Shown here piece by piece: positions 18,818 to 28,700 of a stretch of DNA of 64,000 nucleotides; within the stretch, counting starts at the first letter, position 1; each line of letters begins with the position of its first letter. Under the pieces are notes generated by a model that was not told where the DNA came from, ran no database searches, and worked only from the letters and a program-made list of their open reading frames with translations. The stretch is from Catenovulum agarivorans DS-2 (GTDB lineage: Bacteria; Pseudomonadota; Gammaproteobacteria; Enterobacterales; Alteromonadaceae), in assembly GCF_000568405.1 (NCBI RefSeq), contig NZ_ARZY01000009.1:51150-115149 (forward strand), written 5' to 3'. A program made the translations under genes and the position numbers.

Positions 18818-21058
18818 TTATTGATAGTAATATGGCCCTTGCCAACGGTAAGTTTTGCCACCAATTGTTACTTTATGCTGCTTTGATTTGTCAGCATTTT
18901 GGTTGGACAAAATAAATACTTGTTGGTTGCCTTTAATATCGATAACTTCTACAGCAGTATACTGGTCTGTATCGTAAAGCAACGAGGCACTTTTAATGTT
19001 TGAGCTCGAATTTAGCGATAGTTCTGACACTGGACTATAGCTGCCGTGTGCTTCAACAATCGATACGAAGGTTGTATTGTCGCTGTTCGATCTGCGTAGC
19101 ATGAAACCAGCATCTCGGCGTAAATTAAATTCAGGATCGTTTGCACCAATGCGAGTTAGCAATATTTGATCTGAAGGCTGAGTAATAGCAGTTAACGTAA
19201 AGTATTTGCCATTGCCTAACCACGAAAACTGGGTGTTATTTGCTGCTGCTTTGCCTTTACCTTCTAAATATAAATGTTGATAACCATTTTTGTCGCCTAG
19301 CGGCTGTAGATTAGTTGGTGTTTGGTACTCGAAGTTAGTGCTAATCACTTGGCCCATATAATAAAAGGGGAGGTCATACTCATTTTTACTGTTTGAGTCG
19401 ACTTTCATGATGTCGAGCAAATAAGCTTGTTCAAAGTGCTCATCTTTTATCAATGCCATGGTTCGATGCATCTTACTGCCAGGGTATGCGTTACTTTCGG
19501 TAGCACTTACAACTTGTACATCTGCATTGCTGTCGTCATAAAAATACAGTTCTGAGTGGTGCTGGCTTGCTACAGCGTACTTGCCACCGAAATGCATTTG
19601 TTGGTTTTGCGATAGGGTATTATGTGCAATGGTGCTTTTAGCCCATGTCGCGTTTTCTTTAAGGTAATTGCCACCACCTTTTTGACCTATGTTTACAAAT
19701 CGAACCAGTCCGTAGTCTTGTAGGACTTCATTGCCTTTTTGATAGTAAGAAAAAGACAGTTTGTCGTAATGACCGTGACTTAAACCTTGAGCTGCGTATT
19801 TAAATACTAAGGTGAGGTCTTCATTACCGTATCTAAGAATTCCCACTCCCCCTTGTTGGCCATTTATACCGTCTGATAAATTAATGGATTGTTTTACATA
19901 CGGCTGCGCTTTGCCTTCGCGAATTGCGATAGCGACAGCTAAACCAGATTGGTCTAACAATACTTGATTTTGTTTTTGCGCAATACTGAGCAATTGTGGA
20001 TTTTTTCCACCATAGTAATATGCAATATTGACCGCTGTTACTAATGACGCTGTGTAGTAAGACATACCTTTTTGCCCATCATTTAGTGGGAAAAAGTTAC
20101 CATCTGCGTCGGTCAAATTAAGTAGCGCATTTACCCCTTTCAGTAATACATTGTTTTTATGTTGGAGTACTTTGAGTTCTGGGCGAGTATTTTCCATTGC
20201 CAGTGCAAAAATCAAAAACGGATACATAGCATATCGCTGGTAATAAGGACCTTCTGTGTAGTAACCATCTGGAGAGAAAGGGTCTTCTAGGTTTGCTAAA
20301 AAGCCTTTTTTCTGTCCTTTTACTTTTATGGTGCCACCGTCATTGTCTACACCACCAACGGGTAAACCATCATCTTCAATACCGTAGAGTGCTCGTTGGA
20401 TCAGTTCTTCATCATTCATAACCAAACCAATCATACCAACTGCGGCGTTGCCCCAGGTGCTATGGTTATGTATGCGATTATAAAAAGCAGGATTTTCTAA
20501 CGAAATGAAATTAGCAAACGGACGAAACAGGTTGTTTTCAAGTTTTTGCCTTTGTTCAGCTGTTAAGAAATTATAAATTGTATCGTATGCTTGGCTCATA
20601 TAGACCAACCAATTACTGTCGTTCAGGCACTGCCAGAATAGCTTACCACGCGCATACGAGCGTTCTTGTGGATGAACGGGTAAGTTTTTATACATAGCTT
20701 CATATTGCAACAACATATCTCGCACATAAATTGCGTACTTGTCATCTTGCAATATTTGATACAACACGCCCGCTTTTTGTGCGATCACAAAGTTGAGTTT
20801 GTGGCGATAATGGGTGTAGCCACCAGAAAAGTCTTTTGGAATCGGGGTATCAATCCCTAATGCAATTTCAGCATCTACCTGTTGTTTTACTTTTTCTAAG
20901 CTTGCATCAAATAGTGGTGTTTTACCCAAATTTGCACGAATTTTTTCAACACCTGCTTTGGTTAAAATCAGGCTCGGATGTTCTTGAGCAAAAGAGTGTG
21001 GTGCGAATATTAACCCCAACACAGTTGTAAGTAACAAAAATGCTTTTTGTATCGACAT
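18818..21058 (-). CDS. PL17 oligoalginate lyase (exolytic)
   Basis: 746 residues with a Sec signal peptide ending near HSFAQ. The N-terminal alpha barrel shows NRIHNHSTWGNAAVG (neutralising Asn-His pair) and DGYYTEGPYYQRYAMYPF (catalytic Tyr), and the C-terminal heparinase II/III-like beta domain begins around HGHYDKLSFSYY (the second catalytic His). These are the marks of PL17 enzymes such as Alg17C, which cut alginate oligomers to monomeric 4-deoxy-L-erythro-5-hexoseulose uronate, later reduced to KDG. Periplasmic. It is divergent from the hydratase-like gene at 21303; their shared 244-base promoter region carries several TTTACAA/TTGTAAA elements. Confidence 0.9.
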   Translation of the reverse strand: MSIQKAFLLLTTVLGLIFAPHSFAQEHPSLILTKAGVEKIRANLGKTPLFDASLEKVKQQVDAEIALGIDTPIPKDFSGGYTHYRHKLNFVIAQKAGVLYQILQDDKYAIYVRDMLLQYEAMYKNLPVHPQERSYARGKLFWQCLNDSNWLVYMSQAYDTIYNFLTAEQRQKLENNLFRPFANFISLENPAFYNRIHNHSTWGNAAVGMIGLVMNDEELIQRALYGIEDDGLPVGGVDNDGGTIKVKGQKKGFLANLEDPFSPDGYYTEGPYYQRYAMYPFLIFALAMENTRPELKVLQHKNNVLLKGVNALLNLTDADGNFFPLNDGQKGMSYYTASLVTAVNIAYYYGGKNPQLLSIAQKQNQVLLDQSGLAVAIAIREGKAQPYVKQSINLSDGINGQQGGVGILRYGNEDLTLVFKYAAQGLSHGHYDKLSFSYYQKGNEVLQDYGLVRFVNIGQKGGGNYLKENATWAKSTIAHNTLSQNQQMHFGGKYAVASQHHSELYFYDDSNADVQVVSATESNAYPGSKMHRTMALIKDEHFEQAYLLDIMKVDSNSKNEYDLPFYYMGQVISTNFEYQTPTNLQPLGDKNGYQHLYLEGKGKAAANNTQFSWLGNGKYFTLTAITQPSDQILLTRIGANDPEFNLRRDAGFMLRRSNSDNTTFVSIVEAHGSYSPVSELSLNSSSNIKSASLLYDTDQYTAVEVIDIKGNQQVFILSNQNADKSKQHKVTIGGKTYRWQGPYYYQ

Positions 21059-21104
21059 ATTTATGTTGCCTTTCTGTAAGTAAGTATTGTTATGAATTAC
21101 ACTT

Positions 21105-21150
21105 TTGTAAATTTAGTTGTTTTACAATGTTTTTTCAATATGTTTTACAA
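21105..21150. promoter_or_regulatory. Cluster of TTGTAAA/TTTACAA elements in a divergent promoter region
   Basis: TTGTAAA at 21105-21111 is inverted relative to TTTACAA at 21121-21127, with a further TTTACAA at 21144-21150. TTTACAATGT (21121-21130) is identical to ten bases of the GntR site at 11751-11760. Possible operator for the GntR protein or for the LacI protein encoded at 22145; not assignable by eye. Confidence 0.4.
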
Positions 21151-21302
21151 TTAATGTTTGTTTTATTTTTTTTGTAAGATGATTTTGTCGTTATCTGCTG
21201 TGGTTATGCTGGCTATCTTGCTGATTTCACTATGCTCAAGCACTATTTTGAGTTTAATATATGCTGACAAAATTTAATCCACAGCATTTGGAGCTATAAC
21301 TA

Positions 21303-22067
21303 GTGACTACTCAAATAGATACAAAACAAGCGGCTGAAACTTTGTTAAACCGTCGTCAACCCGAACAAAAATTTGATGCATTGCCAATTGATATTCGCCC
21401 AGACAATATCGATTCAGCTTTAGCTGTACATAAGCAAATGATTGAATTAAAACAACATAAAGTAGCTGGTTGGAAGTGTTTGTTGCCTCCTGCTGAAGGC
21501 AAAGTGGTGATCTCGCCAATTTTTTCCGATAGCTACCACACAGGTGCGCAAGCGTGTTTAATGCCCGAACATACTCGAGCACGCATCGAGCCCGAAATCG
21601 CTTTTGTGTTAGCACAAGACTTGCCTGCAAAAGCGGGTGGATACTCAGAGCAAGAAATTCAAAGTGTAATTGCCAGTGCACATATGGCATTGGAATTGAT
21701 GCAAGCGCGTTATAAAGATGATTGTGATGCGCAATTTTATGAGCGTTTGGCTGATTGTTTAACCAATCAAGGTTTATTTGTTGGTCCAGAAATTGATAAA
21801 CAAACCGCTTTTAACACAGCAACTATAGATATTGGAGTAACACAAAACGGTAAAACGACTGCATACGAGGGTAAACATCCGAATAAGCTTGCTGGCAACC
21901 CACTTAGCTGGTTTGTTAACTTTGCGCTGGAAAACGGCTTTGAATTAAAGAAAGGTCAAGCGATTATTACTGGATCATTTGCTGGGGTGCTTGAACTTGA
22001 GTTTGGCCAAACAGAAATCAGCTACAAAGGTTTAGGAGAGTATACGGTTGAGCTGGTGAGCAAATAG
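21303..22067 (+). CDS. 2-keto-4-pentenoate hydratase-like protein (FAH fold)
   Basis: 254 residues of the MhpD/HpcG hydratase-decarboxylase group. The metal-ligand motif is RIEPEIAFVLAQDLP (ExE), followed by AHMALELMQARYKD and the C-terminal GQAIITGSFAGVLELEFG. GTG start behind GGAG. These enzymes hydrate or decarboxylate 2-keto acids with Mg2+. Its placement opposite a PL17 alginate lyase and beside a LacI regulator suggests a 2-keto acid from sugar breakdown rather than an aromatic meta-cleavage product, since no aromatic-degradation gene is near. Exact substrate unknown. Confidence 0.75.
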   Translation: MTTQIDTKQAAETLLNRRQPEQKFDALPIDIRPDNIDSALAVHKQMIELKQHKVAGWKCLLPPAEGKVVISPIFSDSYHTGAQACLMPEHTRARIEPEIAFVLAQDLPAKAGGYSEQEIQSVIASAHMALELMQARYKDDCDAQFYERLADCLTNQGLFVGPEIDKQTAFNTATIDIGVTQNGKTTAYEGKHPNKLAGNPLSWFVNFALENGFELKKGQAIITGSFAGVLELEFGQTEISYKGLGEYTVELVSK

Positions 22068-22144
22068 GTATTTGCTCACTTTTGTCGGTTCTGGCGTAAT
22101 TTAACGGCTTTAACGTTTAAGTTTTTATTTAAGCTGGTTAGCCG

Positions 22145-23188
22145 TTAACTGCTTAAACGTACAACTAATTGCGATGGTAAAATGGTATTTTGGCTTAGCT
22201 CACCAGCCAATAATTTTTCCGCGGCAACTTTGCCTTTTTCTTTGTTGCGTTGGCAAACCGTTGTAAGTGGTGGCGATACACGCGCGGCTTCTGGTATGTC
22301 GTCAAAACCGACAATTTTTACAATATCTGGTACATCTAATTTTAACTCTCTAGCGACAGCCATAGCCGCAATTGCAATGATGTCGCTCATACAAATTAAC
22401 GCATCAGGCATGGGTAGAGAGGTGAGCGCTTCGTGCGCTGCTTGGTATGCAAGTTGGTAATCGTTTTCTGGTATATGCCATATCCGATTACAAGAAATCT
22501 CTACGTTATTCGCCTTGGCTGCGGACAGATATCCGTTTAATCGCCTGCGGGAAATAGATTGAGATTCTTGCAATAGCTCAGCTTTGGTGATTCGACATAC
22601 CCGGTCACTGTGTATGAGCTTTAAACCTAAAATGGCTGGTTGCATTGGTTCGCTGACAAAAACATGGTTGCCAATATCATACGCTGCTTGGAAGTTATCG
22701 ATATTGATAGAGGCATAGTCGCTTGAGTCAAAGTCGACGGTAACCATAGATTTTCCTTGCTGAACGACTCGTTCGAACAAGCGGCTGTTTTCTTGATTAC
22801 CATAAACAATAAAGCCATCAGGCAATGATTCAATGCCTGTTGATGTCTTTTCACCAGTCGCGCTAGATAACAACAAAAGTTGTTTGTTATTTTGCTCTAA
22901 AATTTCGCTAATTCCTTGTAAGAACTGATTGGCGACAGGGTCGGTAAAGTGGTAAGTTAACGCGTCAGAAAGCAAAACGCCAATAACACCAGATTCACCT
23001 TTTCTTAGCGTTCGGGCTGTTATGTTTGGACCATGGTAACCAATTCGCTTACACTCAGTTAAAATGCGCTCGCGCAAAGATGCCGAAAGCTGATCGGGTC
23101 GGTTAAATGCGTTAGAAATTGTCGCTGTAGAACAGCTTAAAATTTCAGCTACTTTTTTGAGTGTAAGTGGTTTGTTGTTCTTATTCAC
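22145..23188 (-). CDS. LacI-family transcriptional regulator
   Basis: About 347 residues from the GTG at 23188 (NKNNKPLTLKKVAEIL); the frame also offers an ATG eleven codons upstream at 23221, but that adds hydrophobic residues before the DNA-binding domain. The N-terminal helix-turn-helix with hinge (VAEILSCSTATISNAFNRPDQLS) and the periplasmic-binding-like effector domain (GVIGVLLSDALTYHFTDPVANQFLQGISE, PDALICMSDIIAIAAMAV) are complete. It is convergent with the hydratase-like gene. Likely controls the neighbouring hydratase/PL17 promoter region, with a sugar or sugar acid as effector (inference). Confidence 0.88.
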   Translation of the reverse strand: MNKNNKPLTLKKVAEILSCSTATISNAFNRPDQLSASLRERILTECKRIGYHGPNITARTLRKGESGVIGVLLSDALTYHFTDPVANQFLQGISEILEQNNKQLLLLSSATGEKTSTGIESLPDGFIVYGNQENSRLFERVVQQGKSMVTVDFDSSDYASINIDNFQAAYDIGNHVFVSEPMQPAILGLKLIHSDRVCRITKAELLQESQSISRRRLNGYLSAAKANNVEISCNRIWHIPENDYQLAYQAAHEALTSLPMPDALICMSDIIAIAAMAVARELKLDVPDIVKIVGFDDIPEAARVSPPLTTVCQRNKEKGKVAAEKLLAGELSQNTILPSQLVVRLSS

Positions 23189-23354
23189 ATAAATGCCCAA
23201 TATGTTAATAAAGAGCTGCAATTCTAAAAGGTTTTAGTGTTTATTTAAAGCTTATTTTTGACAAATATTTAACCTTTTTCCATATATAAAACTTTTGCAA
23301 CGTGTAGTTGCAATCGCTAAAATTCACAAAAAATTAATTTACATTGAGAAAACT

Positions 23355-24596
23355 ATGCCAGTTAATCTACCTGAAATTGAATCTATGGCGCTATACCCTG
23401 TTGCCGGGGTAAAACTTGGTTGGGCTGAAGGTCATATAAAAAAAGCTAACCGAAAAGATGTGCTTGTTGTTGAAATATGTGAAGGCGCAAGTGTCGCTGG
23501 CGTATTTACCTTAAATCGTTTTTGTGCTGCACCTGTTACTTTATGCCGTAAACATTTGTCTAGCGGTGATGGTATTCGGGCACTGGTAGTGAATACTGGA
23601 TGTGCAAATGCAGGTACCGGTGAGCAAGGAATGCAAGATGCACTAGCGACTTGCCAAGCCGTTGCTGAATTAATGGCGATTGAACCTTCGGCGGTATTGC
23701 CTTTTTCAACTGGTGTGATTTTAGAAAACTTGCCGATGGAACGATTGCTGTCTGCATTGCCTGCAGCGGTTAATAATTTAGCCGAAACTAATTGGAAAGA
23801 AGCTGCTTACGCTATTATGACAACAGATGTTGCACCTAAAGCGATTTCACAACAGTTAACCATTGAAAATTCAACAGTTACGGTAACGGGCATATCTAAA
23901 GGCGCAGGCATGATCCATCCTAATATGGCGACCATGTTAGGCTATTTGGCAACTGATGCTGGTATTGAGCAGTCACTTTTAAATGAAATCACCAAAGAAA
24001 TTGCAGATCTATCATTTAACTGTATATCCGTTGATGGTGATACATCGACCAATGATTCATTTATTATTATTGCAAGTGGTCAAGCGGACGTTCACTTTAC
24101 CAGTCGGCAGCAGCCTGGCTTTGCTGAGTTGTATCAAGCTCTCTTGGCCAATGCTCAAGTACTAGCGCAAGCGATTGTGCGTGATGGTGAAGGTGCAACT
24201 AAGTTTATGTCTGTAACTATTCAAGGCGCTAAAACTGTTGCTGAAGCCAAAGCCGTTGGTTTTGCTATAGGTAAGAGCCCGCTAGTTAAAACTGCATTTT
24301 TTGCATCAGATCCTAATTTGGGGCGCATTTTAGCGGCAATTGGTTATGCAGCTCGTGAATGTGAGTCGTTAAACGATCTAGACACTAACTTGATTGATTT
24401 ATATTTAGGTGATGTACTGGTTGCCGATAAAGGTGGCCTAGCAAAGAGTTACACAGAGTCAGATGGACAAAGTGTGATGGACCACCAAGAAATCGATATG
24501 ACAGTACAGTTAAATCGCGGAGATGCTGAAGTCACCATCTGGACATGTGACTTTAGTTACGACTACGTTCGAATCAACGCGGATTATCGTACCTAA
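23355..24596 (+). CDS. argJ: Glutamate N-acetyltransferase / amino-acid acetyltransferase ArgJ
   Basis: 413 residues from ATG 23355; the open frame begins 20 codons earlier but the ArgJ family starts near this Met. ArgJ moves the acetyl group from N-acetylornithine to glutamate, recycling acetyl in arginine synthesis. The precursor cuts itself before the Thr of the motif seen here as [14 protein letters not shown] (about residue 190). The C-terminal [17 protein letters not shown] and DIYLGDV-like segments are present. It stands alone, not in an arg operon. Many gammaproteobacteria use ArgE instead, so this points to the cyclic pathway in this organism. Confidence 0.93.
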   Translation: MPVNLPEIESMALYPVAGVKLGWAEGHIKKANRKDVLVVEICEGASVAGVFTLNRFCAAPVTLCRKHLSSGDGIRALVVNTGCANAGTGEQGMQDALATCQAVAELMAIEPSAVLPFSTGVILENLPMERLLSALPAAVNNLAETNWKEAAYAIMTTDVAPKAISQQLTIENSTVTVTGISKGAGMIHPNMATMLGYLATDAGIEQSLLNEITKEIADLSFNCISVDGDTSTNDSFIIIASGQADVHFTSRQQPGFAELYQALLANAQVLAQAIVRDGEGATKFMSVTIQGAKTVAEAKAVGFAIGKSPLVKTAFFASDPNLGRILAAIGYAARECESLNDLDTNLIDLYLGDVLVADKGGLAKSYTESDGQSVMDHQEIDMTVQLNRGDAEVTIWTCDFSYDYVRINADYRT

Positions 24597-24658
24597 TAGC
24601 TCGACGGTCGATAGAAGTTTGGCAAGTGTAGATATTTACACCTGCCATAATCTCTTGG

Positions 24659-25495
24659 TTAATAAACAGAATTCGCCTGTGGGCATACAATGGAAAATAC
24701 GCTAAATGCACCGATATTTGCCCAATCGATGGCACCGTCTAAATCTGCTTTTTTGTAACCCAATTGCTCGGAAAGTTGACTTGGGATCATTTGGTCTAAT
24801 TCGAATTCTTCTGGAAAGACGCTGACCAAGCCTAAGCGAGTAGATAAAAACATCAACTGGCTCTCTACTGAGCTGCCAATGTTGTGCTGATTCAAAATTA
24901 GGTTCACCATGTGGTTGGGTAATCGCCAATGTTTAAACAGCATTGCACCTAATGTGGCATAGTCAAAACCTAACACTTCTTGCTGGATGTAGTGGGGTGG
25001 TTGATTGGCGTGCAATTCTTCACATTTACTGGCTGCAGTTGGATTAACTTGAGCAACGATAAGTTCACCGACGTTATGTAATAACCCAGTTACAAACAAG
25101 CTATCTGCTTTTTTTATCCGCTCTTTTTTGGCAAATCTTTTGTATATGAGCGCGCTGTTGATACTCGTACGCCAATGCCTATCAAGGTCAATTGATGATG
25201 TATCCAGTTTCGCAAGTGCAGTCGATGTGCCCGTAGCTAAGACTAAGTTGTAGACTGCGTCGGCCCCCAGCAAGGTTACTGCTTTAGAGACTGTTTCCAC
25301 TTGGCTGCTAAAATTATACAAAGCACTGTTGGCTAACTTTAATACGTGCCCAGTAATAATAGGGTCAAACGACAACACTTCAGCAATGTCGTCCATGGTT
25401 GAGTTGTCATCTTCGATTAGCTCTTGAATTCTGTGGCAGGTATCAGGCAGGGCACAAATTCTACCAGCTTTGGCAATATACTCTTCTATTTTCAT
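24659..25495 (-). CDS. HDOD domain signalling protein
   Basis: 278 residues, essentially one HDOD domain: ICALPDTCHRIQELIEDDNSTMDDIAEVLSFDPI, then LKLANSALYNFSSQVETVSKAVTLLGADAVYNLVLATG, and FVTGLLHNVGELIV, where the HD-type metal ligands are only partly kept (HN instead of HD). HDOD proteins lack the phosphodiesterase activity of HD-GYP proteins and act as regulatory output or adaptor modules in signalling and motility. No partner is adjacent. Cytoplasmic. Confidence 0.85.
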   Translation of the reverse strand: MKIEEYIAKAGRICALPDTCHRIQELIEDDNSTMDDIAEVLSFDPIITGHVLKLANSALYNFSSQVETVSKAVTLLGADAVYNLVLATGTSTALAKLDTSSIDLDRHWRTSINSALIYKRFAKKERIKKADSLFVTGLLHNVGELIVAQVNPTAASKCEELHANQPPHYIQQEVLGFDYATLGAMLFKHWRLPNHMVNLILNQHNIGSSVESQLMFLSTRLGLVSVFPEEFELDQMIPSQLSEQLGYKKADLDGAIDWANIGAFSVFSIVCPQANSVY

Positions 25496-25675
25496 AACCG
25501 TCTTCTCTATATGTGAGCGACGTCCTATCGTTCAAAAAATGGATTGTGAGCTTGCCTTTCGACATTGGCTTACATAAATTATAGGAGAATTCTGAACTAA
25601 AATAAGCCTAATTTCTAGACTAATGTTATTTTTTTGTATCTATGTGACCAACTTGTCAGTCCTAGCGACTTTTGG

Positions 25676-25704
25676 ATGGGTGAGTTGAAATCTAGCTCAC
25701 CCAT
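25676..25704. terminator. Hairpin downstream of the giant lipoprotein gene
   Basis: ATGGGTGAG and CTCACCCAT form a 9-bp stem with an 11-base loop, 12 bases past the stop of the giant gene. No clear U run follows on the minus strand, so terminator function is only likely. Confidence 0.5.
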
Positions 25705-25716
25705 ACTTTTGAGGGC

Positions 25717-28700
25717 TTAAATGCTATCAGTATCAGATTCACTAACGATAAAATTTCGTGATGTGCTATTCATGCGATTGCCGCTAGGGTCAAAAATATA
25801 TGGTGATCGACTGATGTATAAATAGTATCGAATATCGGTTTGCAGTTGTGTATCAGGTTGAAAAGTTAGAGTTTGTTTGTCAGCTGCTAAACTCAAATTG
25901 CCTGAAACCTTGTTTCCGTTGTTGTCGGTTAAATAAACGGTTGCAGAATTCACCGAGGTAGGGTCGACAGTTTCAGAAAAGATAATTTGTGGAACAAAGT
26001 TAGAATCTGTTGTTTGCCCATTGGTAAAGTTATAACTAGCAACCGTTGGAATAGTAATATCCATAGTATTTTTAGTTGTGAAACTGACGTCGACTGGATT
26101 CAGTGTTTGGTTATTACTGATATCTGTAATACGTTGAACCACCAATCGATACGCACTGTTACTTTGTAGTAGGTTTTGCGGTTTAATAATTAGAAGTTTT
26201 CGCTGGTTGTTATATTCAATTGCATGATCAACCGCAGTGCCTGTTGAGTCTTCTAGCTTGATTTCATCTGGAGAAATAAATCCGATAGACTCGTTAAATT
26301 CGACTCTAAATATACTGTTAATTGCAATGTCCGTTTGGCCATTTGCGATAGATGTATTTGCAACGAACGGACCCGAATTATCATCACTAAAACCAGTCGT
26401 AAAACTATAGTTGATGTTAGCTGCACGGTTGCCACTGGTATCTTTTGCGCGGCCAACAATCAAGTTATACGCTGTACCAGCGTCAAGTGCTTGCGTAGGC
26501 GTAATGCTAATTCGGCTATTTTCATCTAAATAGCTAACGCTAATATCTGAATATTGCTGAGTGGCGGTGTTGTATAAATATTGACTTTCTACAGCCAATT
26601 GGGCTGGGTTAATCGCTTCAGAGTACACAAGCTCAATGACAGCATTGGTTGCAACATCTTCTTGACCACTCGTGACATTGGTACTCAGAAGCTGAGGTTG
26701 AGAAAGGTCGTGATTTGCTGCAGTCGCAAAAGTGGTTTGGTGAGCCGCAGCAAGGTTGCCAGCACTGTCTTGAATATTAGATAGGGTTTCTGTAACTGAA
26801 GTATTTGGTGTAAGAGGTTGGTGCTTTTGGTAAGTTATTAGCTTGTTGCTGTCATCAAACATTACTTTTTTATCAGCCCACGCAGTTGTTGCAAACAATA
26901 ATGGATTAACGCTTTCATCCAATTTCACAGAAAACTCAGGGTTAAGGCCAATATTATTGGAGCCATCGGCGGGGCTGAATAATTCTATTGTTGGTGCAAT
27001 GTTATCACTAAACGCTTGTTCGGCAGTGGTGTAATAGCTATCGTTTGCAGAGTTTAATTGTTGTACGCCGTTTTCAGATCGAATGCCGTTACTGACGGTT
27101 AAGCGATAGGTCGTATCTGCTGCAAGCTTAGTTTCCGGCGTTATGAATACCAAGTTGCCACTTGAATGAAGCGTTAGATCGGTCGCGACTATGCTGTCGG
27201 TGGAGGTATCAAGCAGTACAAAAAAATCATCCGACACGTCGTCTTCATCTATCGCTTGATTAAATTGAACACTCAATTGCACATTGTCAGCTAAATTAGT
27301 TGAACTAGCATGTGGGAAGTATCCAACCACTCTCAATTGGCTATCTTCTGGGTTGTTAATAGTTAATGTAGCATCGTAATTGTACAAGTAATTGCCAGCT
27401 AAATCTCTGATTTGGTTTGGGATACTATAATCAATACGGTCACCTAATTGCCAAGCTTCAGTTGGTGTTATGGTAATTATATTTTCAGCTGAGACGCTCA
27501 CATTTGCTGTGTTGGTTTCACCGTTGCGCGCAATTTGAATTTGCGACGGCACAGTGGAAGCATCTATTGATTCAGTTAGATACAACTGAATGTTCTGCGG
27601 CACAAAGTTGATTTGGCTATTGGCTGCTGGGTATTGGTGAGCCACAGAAGGACGGGCAGACTCGACGGTATCAATGCCCGTGGTAAAACTAGCCACATAG
27701 GGGGTTATAGCATTATTGGCTAAGTCTGTGACACTATTGTTGACGACAACTGATATTGTACTGCCAGCACTGAAAGTGCCCGTGGTCAATTTTACTCGCT
27801 TTCCATCAGCACTTCGGCTGACCGATGTTGTTTTTCTTTGACCATTTTCAAATAAACTAATATGGCTAGTATTTAGTGTTGAGGCGTTCATTGGCTCAGA
27901 AAACTCTAACCAAATCTCAGAATTTACTGCAATATCACTGCTACCATGGTTTGGTGTGACACTAACAATGGATGGGGCTGTTGTATCTTGCCCTGATGTG
28001 CTTGTTTCAAATTGGCGTGTGCCAATATTTCGGGTATTGCCAGCGAAGTCTGGGATTTGTCGATATAGCTCGACAATATATCGAGTATTTGCTCTTAAGT
28101 TTTCTGCAAATGTAAAGGTTAGAGTTGAGCCGGAAACACTTTGTTCGCCTGCGACCTCGTATCCATCGGCTAGTATTGTTACTGAACTTAATTGCGAAAT
28201 ATTCTCATCAAAAGTTAATTGAATTTGTTCTGTGGTTACCTCAACTTCTGTGGCGTTGTGGTTTGGAGTGATAGACACTAAATTTGGAGCTTCAGTGTCT
28301 TCAATTGCAACAGAGCCAGTTGAAAACTCAATAATAGTGCCAGAGTAAGGATTGCCAGCGTAATCTAACATATTGTCGGCGATAAGCTGGTAGGTTTCTA
28401 ATGGTGCTAATCCAGAGCCAAATGTAAGTGTCGCACCCATAAAGTCATTATGTATATCGCCCGACATCTCAACTGTATTACCCTGACTATCAACGAGTTT
28501 TAAACATTCATTTATACAGGCGCGACTGATTCTTTCATCAAAAGTAATACCAAGTTGAGCATTAACCGGAATATCACTGGTTTGATTGGCGAAACTGGTC
28601 GTGACTATGCTTGGAGATGTTTCGTCTACAAGCTCGCCAGTTGTAAAGCCATATGCCCTGTATGCGGCACGGTTTCCGCCTAAATCTTTAACGTAAGGCC

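Noticed and set aside
24659..25495. HDOD protein as an active HD phosphodiesterase
   Set aside because: The HD dyad is not conserved (HN in LLHNVGEL), so catalytic activity is unlikely.
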